64,000 nt of DNA, taken from assembly GCA_025094145.1 (NCBI GenBank), contig JALLLS010000006.1, positions 744,001-808,000 of the forward strand, given 5' to 3'. The notes beneath the pieces were generated by a model, which worked only from the letters and a program-made list of their open reading frames with translations, made no database searches and was not told the DNA's origin. The translations under genes were made by a program, and so were the position numbers. The DNA is from Spinellus fusiger (lineage: Eukaryota > Mucoromycota > Mucoromycetes > Mucorales > Phycomycetaceae). Positions 56,316 through 64,000 of the stretch are shown in pieces (position 1 is the first letter of the stretch; each line of letters begins with the position of its first letter).

Positions 56316-58393
56316 ATGAGTTTCATTTCATTTCCCTATTTTGAGAATCAATCTTATGTGATTAGCCTTTTAAAAAATCACTCACTTCGAAGTGCAGGAG
56401 TTATGGCTATGGGTACAGCTATGTTTGCACTGTACTCCAGCTCCAGAAATAAAGAAGCTAGCGAATTTGACCAGATTCCTATGCCAAAAGGAAAATACCC
56501 ATATATTGGTGAGTACACAATTCATAGCAAGAAGATAATGATGCTTATATTGTTTAGGACATTTACTAAATATTGGTGAAAATTCATATTTAAAACTACA
56601 CGAGTGGCATAAAGAGCTTGGTACATATGAATCTTACCTTGTCAATGGTTTACCCATTACAGCCCTACTAATAAATTCCTAGGTCCTATAATTCATGTTA
56701 AAATGGGTGTACAAGACTTTATATTCATTTCTGATCCATCTATTGCCCATAAAGTATTTAGTGTCAATGGAGCTATTACTACTTTACGACCACCCAACAA
56801 ATTTAGTGATGATTTCTACACTATGAATGGAAGGTAAAAAGAAATATTTATATTCAAATAATATAACAACATATTTAATAAAATTTGATTACTTAGAGGA
56901 ATGGCATTTTCCAGAAACAAAAAGAAGCTTAAAGAAGCAAGGTTTGCTGGTAAAATAAGAATAAAAAACAAGTTTACGGAAAGAAATCGTTCTAATTCTA
57001 TGCTATAGTGAGTGGCTATTTGGCATCTAAAGTTGTAGATCAGCTGGGCGATAAAATTCGGTTTGAGACAAGCTATCTCATCGACCGGTTGATAACTCAC
57101 GGAAAGTCTAATGAAGGAATAGATCCCTTCAATGATCTAACCTTCAGATCCCTTAATGTGATTACAAAAGTCTGTTTGGGTACCCGATTTGAATCGACAA
57201 ACGATCCAGTCTTTTGAATCTTTTAGAAATAATGTACTTAACTCAGTTTCACACTGGTATTGGAGAAAATATCGATACATTCATTCCACCCCTTAGCTTT
57301 ATGAACTATATTCAAGACAAAAACAAAAGGAGAAAGGACTATATCAATTTACGTAATTCAGTCTTGAGAAAATTAATAATCGAAGCTCTTGAAGGAGATG
57401 AGGATTGTATGGTCAAAAATATAAAGCAACTGGATAAAAAGAATGTGTATGATAAAGACGACATGTTGGTGATTATCTGTAAGTAGAATTCTAGCAAATG
57501 TTTTTATTCCAGAAAATAACTTATTATTTTTATTTCCTTTTAGCTGATCTGATTATTGGTGGAACAGATACTGTTTCTGTTGTACTTTCTAAAGCTTTGG
57601 TCTTTTTATCTCACTATCCTGATATTCAAAAGAAAATGTATACAGAGATTGATGCTTTTATCACCAAGCATAAGCGATTACCAAATTTTACAGAGCGTGA
57701 AGAATTTCCATATATAACATCTTTTCAAAGAGAACTCTTGCGCTTCTATCCTACTACAATGTATGGAATTCCTCATATGGCTGAAGAAGATTGTAAGTAA
57801 AGTCTTGTTTTATTATGTGAAAAAAGCTAATTTATATCCTTAGTTGTAGTGAACAATTATATTATTAAGAAAGGAACTACCTTGATCAGTGATATGTATA
57901 GCATGCACAGAAACCCTGATGTCTATCCTGATCCAGACAAATTCATTCCCGAACGCTTCATAAATAACAAGTCTACATTTCATGCATCTGCTACTGGAAA
58001 GCCAACAGAAAGAGACCAGTTTAACTTTGGATGGGGAAGGTACAAAATAGAATAGCTCACTTTAACTAGTTCTATGTTATTAACATTTCATCTCATGTTT
58101 ACTCAGACGTATGTGTCCTGGGATCTACTTGGTAAGTGTTTTGAGAAGTCTTATAGCGTAAACCCGTCTTTCTGCATACTAACAAAAATATTCAAACTGT
58201 TTTATAATAGGCTGAAGCAGAGCTTTTCCTTACATATACCACTCTTTTGGCACGGTGTACTATTGAGCCAGCACTTGACTCAAGTGGAAGTCCTGTGTAT
58301 GGTGATATCGAGAGTAGTGTTGATGGTGGACTAGTTATAAGGTTCAAGCCTTATAAATTACGGTTTATTGAACGTCCTGATAGACTTCTTTAA
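56316..58393 (+). CDS. cytochrome P450 (right-arm copy), one frameshift
   Basis: Exons 56316-56508, 56558-56620, 56683-56833, 56897-56949, 57009-57478, 57544-57792, 57844-58039, 58107-58131, 58211-58393. All splice phases agree except exon 5, which is one base short: CTTTTGAATC at about 57,211 replaces CTTTTTGAATC of the left arm. Corrected length is 527 aa. Motifs as in the left copy: I-helix GGTDTVS, ExxR (ELLR), PERF, haem FGWGRRMCPG with the Cys ligand in a 25-nt exon. Exon 7, broken on the left, is intact here (PERFINNKSTFHASATGKPT). Each arm thus supports the other's frame. Substrate and CYP family are unknown. Confidence 0.92.
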
Positions 58394-58559
58394 GATCTAT
58401 TGTTTTTTTTAATCCTATTAATGTTATATTTAGCATAATTATATGTCTCAAACATTATACTAAACTATGGTAAACATGTCAACCTTTTAACTTCCATGTT
58501 AGTTTTATAATTGAATGTTTTATTTTACCTCAAACAAAAAGCATATATTTATATAAATA

Positions 58560-58935
58560 TATAGCAAAGCCAGAAGCTTTTAGTCTAGCTTATGTATTTG
58601 TGTCCTCAGGATTGTTTGAGTTTATTTAATTATCTTGTTAGATTTCTAATCACCACAGGATGACAGTTATCTTTTTGGTGTCCTATTTTCCTTACTGGTT
58701 TTATGGATTTTTGTATATCTATTCTTGCATTCTCATTTACTCTCATCTCTTAATGTTCTTTCAATTAGAAGTATTATTTACTTCTACCTTCTTGTTTCTT
58801 TCACTTTGCTTTTATTTTTTATTTTTTTTATTTAAAATAATAATAACAATAAAAGGTTCTTATAACATGGCCATCAGTTTCAGTGCTCGAATAGCATATA
58901 AACACACCCGAAAATAAAATAAAAAGTGTTTTGAA
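58560..58935 (+). mobile_element. LINE 3' UTR fragment (right arm)
   Basis: Mirror of 40,686-41,060; ends AGTGTTTTGAACTGTA. Confidence 0.8.
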
Positions 58936-59429
58936 CTGTACTATATTACAATTTTTTCAAATGCATATTTATAACATTAATAATACTCTGATTTTTAATA
59001 ATAATAATAAAAAACAAGAGGTGTAAGGTAGAATAGAAAGTCTATTTACCAGGTTTTCTAATTCTAAGTGGTTTATATTTATATATATCTCAACTCTACT
59101 TAATTATAATTGACTTGATAAACTCTAAGTATAGACTTTACTTTTAAAGCATTGTCCATTAAATAAATTTTAAGGCATTTGCGTCTGAATAAAAACATAA
59201 TAAAATGTTAAAATTTCACAACTATAGTAAGTGTATCTATTACTCACTTTTTTCAACCAAAATGAAGCTGTAATTTTCTTAACATTCTCATTAGCAGATA
59301 CATGAAATATAAAGTGACCCTCAACAAATAACCGGAAACCTTCAAATCTCGGGATATTTTTATACAAGAAAATAACATACACTATTTATTTTCTCTGTTC
59401 ATAACACTTCTTTTCTTATAATTTCTAGC
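58936..59429. other. no gene seen (right arm)
   Basis: Mirror of about 40,191-40,685. Confidence 0.4.
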
Positions 59430-60492
59430 TCATCTAGCACCATGAACATATTCAGAAAGACCCCCGATAGGTATGGGAAATAGACCAGCTTTGAGACTTG
59501 TACAGTCATCTTGCATGAGGTGCTGAACATAAACACGAATATGGCCGAGGCATCTCGCATGTTCAACGTACTTTCTTCCACTGTATAGAGCATCGTGAAG
59601 CACTACAAGAAAACAGACTTGATGGTGCCTTCACCCAAGAGTGGCTGACAAAGATAGTTGGACTACAGGGCCCTCAGATGGTTGAGAAGAACAGTTATGA
59701 GGGATCCCCAGCAGACCAAAGATACCATCATGTTAGACATGGCTATCAAGGTATTAGACAAGACTATGAGGTAACACTTTGATGAGATGAGCTTTCATTC
59801 ATTTGTTCTTGTAGTCAAGCCTTTTTTTTTTAAAAAAAAAAAAGAATAGCATAAAGGTAAGGTTCCAGTGGGTCCACGAGCACCTTGGTTGGACCCATGA
59901 GCAGTGGCAGGAAGTTGTCTGGTCCAATGAGTCCAAAATCGAGCTCATAAGCTATGACAGGGGGGGGGTAATATTCATTAAGCAGCATTTAATGACCTTT
60001 GAGCCTAAAAATTCACCATAAACAAGGTAGTTTGGGGGTGATGGAGTGATGGTATAAGCGGTTTCTTTGGAGAGGATGTTGGGAGATGGATTGTAGTGAA
60101 GGGTGGGATAAATTCCGACAAGTACATTAGTATCTTGGGAGAAGTCTACTGCCATGAACTCATATTTCTCTCCTAAATCCCGGAGTAGGTTACTGTCTAA
60201 AGGAGGACAGTGATAGACCCCATACAAGTAAAACAACTCGATAGTGAATGGCAGCAAATGGTATAGCAATGACTCTTTACTCACTATTGTAAAGTCTTGA
60301 TCTCAATCCAATTGAGCATCTGTGGGCCCACCCCAAGAAGATCATTAGGAAGGACATAAGGGTGTATATCACCAAGGAGAAATTAGAGGCGGCTCTGATG
60401 CTGGAATGGGATAATGTATCAAAGGCAATAGACACCCTTATTGCCAGCATAAGGCGGAGATGCCATACAATGATAGGTGACAAATACTAGCC
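59430..60492 (+). pseudogene. Tc1-like transposase relic (right-arm version)
   Basis: Fragments in order: helix-turn-helix text NTNMAEASRMFNVLSSTV then IVKHYKKT; FQWVHEHLGWTHEQWQEVVW with SNESK (first catalytic region); FEPKNSP; DLNPIEHLWAHPKKIIRKDI (third acidic residue); C-terminus MIGDKY with stop at about 60,490. Many stops. It differs from the left-arm version enough to look like another member of the same family over the 5' half. Confidence 0.75.
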
Positions 60493-60979
60493 GTGGTTAC
60501 TAAGCAACCTTGTAATAAAAACCACTGTTTTGTATTATAAACACTATTTTATGTATCTATTGAAACTTTCACGTCTTTATCTAATGAATTCATAAAGTTA
60601 TAATACTATTAAGAAAAGTATATATAAAATAAGAAATCTGCATCTGAATATTTCTGGTTATTTGTTGAGGGTCACTTTATAATCATTATTCATATTAAGC
60701 TTATGGCTATGCTTCCAAAAATCATAATGGACATTGGTGCTTTTATGCATGCTATTTATACTAATTATAAATATGCATAGCCGAGCATTACCGCTGCTCT
60801 CAGAGCTAATACACCTTTTTTCGGTTAATCCTTGAGTAAAAATTGACAATTTGAGATATCAATAGGCTGGGCTTCTACTTGCTACAGATCTATAAGACAA
60901 CCAGACCGATACTTTATCTTATTAGAGATACAGTTATAAAGTCTAAATTTTTTTAGGCTGTCTAACTAGATTTATTTAC
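60493..60979. other. no gene seen (right arm)
   Basis: Mirror of 38,668-39,129; AT-rich. Confidence 0.4.
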
Positions 60980-61890
60980 AAACCAAGTTTGTTAAACATA
61001 CAGCCACCATCTTTGAAGACATACTTCTCCGGCGCCTTATCCCGCAGACTGAAGCATTCAGAATAAAACTTTATAGGATTTAATTTTTATTATTATTGTG
61101 AATATGCAAATAGAAACCTTATCTTTTGATATGAAGGATTGTTTGAGTACTACCAATGTATTTGGTTCCTTGTCATTGTGGATACGTCATCCAATCAAGT
61201 CATTTTCTTGAATACACATAGATTGATAGTCCTTTTTATATGTTGTTTCTTCCCAGCTTCTATATCCCCCAATAATATACATTTTATTGATTTTTGCCTA
61301 AATCTTTTGACATATGAAGTTGAGTTTCCCATTAACTGATGAAGTTTCTGGTCCAGTATGTTAATACAGATTCATGTCATTGATCAATCTATGTCCACTT
61401 GGTACAATCTGGTAGAGTGATCACCTGGTAGCTTATTTATTGAAGCTGTTGGTGAGTTTACTGCACATAGATACTAACATTGTTATAGATTTCAAGGAAC
61501 CTTCTAACAAACTCGTGGCCACTACTCTTCTAATTCTTCCTTTATCACATACTCTCAGACTATTTGTTAAACTTAGGAACTGTTCATGTGGTTATTGTGT
61601 TTATATCTTTGAGGAGTATTCAAGTTACTGAAATTATCACTTTATAGGGTGTTAATTATCATAAGATGACAGTTATCTTTTTGATGCTCTATTTTCTTTA
61701 TCGATATTTATTCCTTTTTTTCCTCTCTCTTTTCCCTATTCTTTACGTTGTATTCCTTATTCTTGTATTTGAAATGTTTTGTATGTAACATCTTTTAAGT
61801 TTCTTAAGTTCTCTTAAGGTGGCCATAAGACTCAATGCATAATAGGAACATAGAACACTCGAGAATAGAATAAAAATGTCTTGAACTATA
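60980..61890 (+). mobile_element. decayed LINE 3' copy (right arm)
   Basis: Mirror of 37,757-38,667. The clearest stretch is NTHRLIVLFICCFFPASIS then IHFIDFCLNLL, matching the ORF2 C-terminus at 11,804-12,670. Confidence 0.75.
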
Positions 61891-62600
61891 AACTAAGACT
61901 TTGCTTAGGTCAATTTGTTTTTTTTTTAAAAAAAAAATTGAAAGATAGTTCCCATCTATTACATCCTTAATAATAAAAGAAAATCTGTACTGCTCTATCC
62001 AGTCATGAAAGTCAGTGATATCACCTGAATGTTAGGTATTTTCTTTGTTTTTACAGATTCAATACAGTTCCAGTCAATGAAAAAATGTAATAAAGAAGAG
62101 TACAACTCTATATTGCCTGCCTTAAGAGGGTCAACACATTGTTAAAAGTTACCTATATTTCCTCACGAGCAGTGCAACTAAAAAGCTATAATAATTTCTA
62201 TTGAGAGAAAGGCCGTGCTGAGGTTTAAACCTTTTATCATTATTATTGTTTAGGACAATTGGACATTAGCTATAAAGAGTAAGTAGAATTCTCAATGAAT
62301 GGCACTAATGAGTACACTGTAGACATTGCGTTTGTTCTTAATTATATATTTCCTTGACCAAGTTATTTTAATTTAATGACACTAGAGAAGAATCTATTTT
62401 ATTAGAACTACAAAAAGTGCTATATTTTTAGGAGCACTCACTTCTTTAAAGTGAAGAGTCCAATAGCACACATACTTTGCAAAGTTGGGTTGACTGCTGT
62501 TAGTTACACACATTGCCAGTGGACATTTGCTGGTTTTCAAAAGCCACTCACCTATTCATTTTTGGTCAGTTTTTCTCCCCTTCTTATTTTTCTCTTTTTC
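61891..62600. other. upstream region of the phosphatase, right arm
   Basis: No gene; mirror of 37,047-37,756, including the T/A hairpin at about 61,910-61,938. Confidence 0.5.
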
Positions 62601-64000
62601 ATGAGTGAACCTCTATTAGGAGACGTAGACTACAACACTTCTCATAGTGAGGATTCTAAAGTGGTAGAAGAAGAGACATGGAATGGTACACCAACCCATA
62701 GCATCGTAAGCTGGCTATTCTTACAAGTACAAAGCTTATTCTAAAGAATCCTATGCTGCCTTGTATAGATAAGAAAAAGCACTTTTATTATTGCAACAGT
62801 GCTATGTCTTGTTATGTTTGTAGGAACATTTTTTGCAGGAATGTTTGCCTCAACTCTACAAAAAGACAGTCTTGTTTCACCCATCAGCACTACTGAAGAC
62901 CTAGACACAGACATACAGCCTATCCGAAATGTAATAATGATGATAAGCGACGGTATGGGTCCTGCTTCAGTTGCTTTTTCAAGAGTATACTATCAGTACA
63001 TCAATGGTCATCCTTTTGACTATGCTATGCCATTGGACACAATCCATGTTGGACAGTCTCGTACTCGCAGTGCTTCTACGCTTGTTACAGACAGTGCAGC
63101 TGGTGCCACTGCTTTTAGTTGTGGACTTAAAACATACAATGGTGCAGTAGGAGGTAAAACAGTCTAGGATTTCCTGATATAAAAGTAAGAACAAGAAGCT
63201 GATGCATGCCAAACAGTGGATCCCAAGAGAAACCCATGCGGCACTGTACTTGAATCAGCCAAATATCATGGCATGAAAACAGGCCTAGTGGCTACCTCTC
63301 GAATTACACATGCAACACCAGCCTCTTTTTCAGCGCATGTGCCTCAGAGAGATGACGAAGATGCGATTGCTATACAACAGATAGGAGACAATCCTCTTGG
63401 ACGCGTTGTAGATCTTATGATGGGTGGGGGCTACTGTCATTTTCTTCCGAAATCAAAGGGAGGATGTCGTAAGGATCACCGTGACCTGTTAAAAGAAGCC
63501 GCTGATCGACATCACTGGAAGACAATTGAATATAATAACAAAACAGCATTTGATACATTACCTACCGATCCCACTGTATTGCCTGCCATGCTTTTGTTCA
63601 GTCACGGCGTAAGTAGGGGGTGCAGATTAGCAATCAGTAGATGCTCATCATTTCTTTAGCATATGGATTATACTATTGATCGCAATGCCAGTAAAGAGCC
63701 TAGTCTCACTGAGATGTCCAACAAAGCACTCGACCTTCTTTGAAATCAACAGCATCCTCCGAAAAGGGATTTTTTCTTAATGATTGAAGGAAGCAGAATT
63801 GACATGGCAGCTCATTCGTAAGATTTACACAAACACTTTACCTAAAAATAAAACAGGTGATAATGACACTCTTTTGCGTTAGAAACGATGCAGCAACTCA
63901 TGTTCATGATATTATGGAGTATCAAAAGACAGTTGCCCTTGTCAAAGATTTTGTGGATCAACACCCAGACACTATTATGATTTCGACAAGTGACCATGAA
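62601..64000 (+). CDS. alkaline phosphatase, second copy (cut by the right edge)
   Basis: Mirror copy of 35,083-37,046. Exons 62601-62705, 62769-63153, 63217-63608, 63660 to about 63817, then 63883 to the edge. Anchor, MMISDGMGPAS, VTDSAAGATAF, EGSRIDMAAHS and STSDHE are all present. Exon 4 carries two compensating one-base changes relative to the left arm: CTTCTTTGAAAT lacks a T near 63,739 (giving an early stop) and the T-run at about 63,771-63,776 has one extra. Between them about 11 codons are out of frame. The C-terminal quarter lies outside the window. Confidence 0.92.

Larger units (their letters stand above)
50215..64000 (-). repeat. right arm of the giant inverted repeat, continuing past the window
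   Basis: Mirror of 35,647-49,397. Differences noted are mostly one-base homopolymer changes, plus a diverged island at about 59,450-60,590 that makes this arm 25 bp longer there. Confidence 0.97.

Noticed and set aside
63216..63659. Separate gene starting at MDPKRNPCGT
   Set aside because: It is exon 3 of the alkaline phosphatase joined in phase to the neighbouring exons.

Overview
The window is AT-rich eukaryotic DNA, most likely from a Mucoromycota (Mucorales-type) fungus. The evidence is small GT-AG introns of about 45 to 120 nt in every host gene, a Mga2/Spt23-type regulator, a Tra2-type SR protein, AAR2, fungal P450s, an acid-rich load of LINE and Tc1/mariner relics, and Fanzor (eukaryotic TnpB-like) sequences. 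The phylum is an inference from gene content; no marker gene was compared.

Left part (1-20,266): the 5' half of a cytochrome P450 runs off the left edge. It is followed by 4 kb with no recognisable gene, a 4.4 kb element with imperfect terminal inverted repeats carrying a decayed Fanzor gene (5,394-9,816), and a nest of broken transposons (10,150-15,990). In that nest a LINE is inserted in the last exon of a P450 relic, a TA-flanked Tc1 element sits next to it, and two LINE pieces are joined head to tail. About 4 kb of AT-rich non-coding DNA follows.

Middle (20,267-37,046): the gene-rich host segment. It holds an Mga2/Spt23-like ER-anchored transcription factor (7 exons, 1190 aa predicted), a Tra2-like splicing regulator (7 exons), AAR2 (U5 snRNP maturation, reverse strand), a short PH-domain protein and a vacuolar-type alkaline phosphatase. 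These genes show no breaks except a single-base deletion in the phosphatase. Tra2 and AAR2 are both spliceosome factors, but nothing shows that their proximity matters.

Right part (35,647-64,000): a giant palindrome. Two arms of at least 13.75 kb, nearly identical and inverted, flank an 817 bp spacer (49,398-50,214) that holds a complete tRNA-Leu(CAG). The right arm is still continuing at the window end. Each arm holds one alkaline phosphatase gene, one complete P450, LINE fragments, a Tc1 relic, two kinds of Fanzor/TnpB relics, an ORF1-type retrotransposon protein and, at the inner boundary, a foldback element with long inverted ends. Most arm-to-arm differences that I saw are single-base changes in homopolymers, including different frameshifts in the two P450 copies. 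The exception is an island of roughly 1.1 kb over the Tc1 relic, part of which is only about 80% identical. The palindrome is either a real rearrangement, two haplotypes joined head to head, or an assembly artefact. The sequence alone cannot decide.
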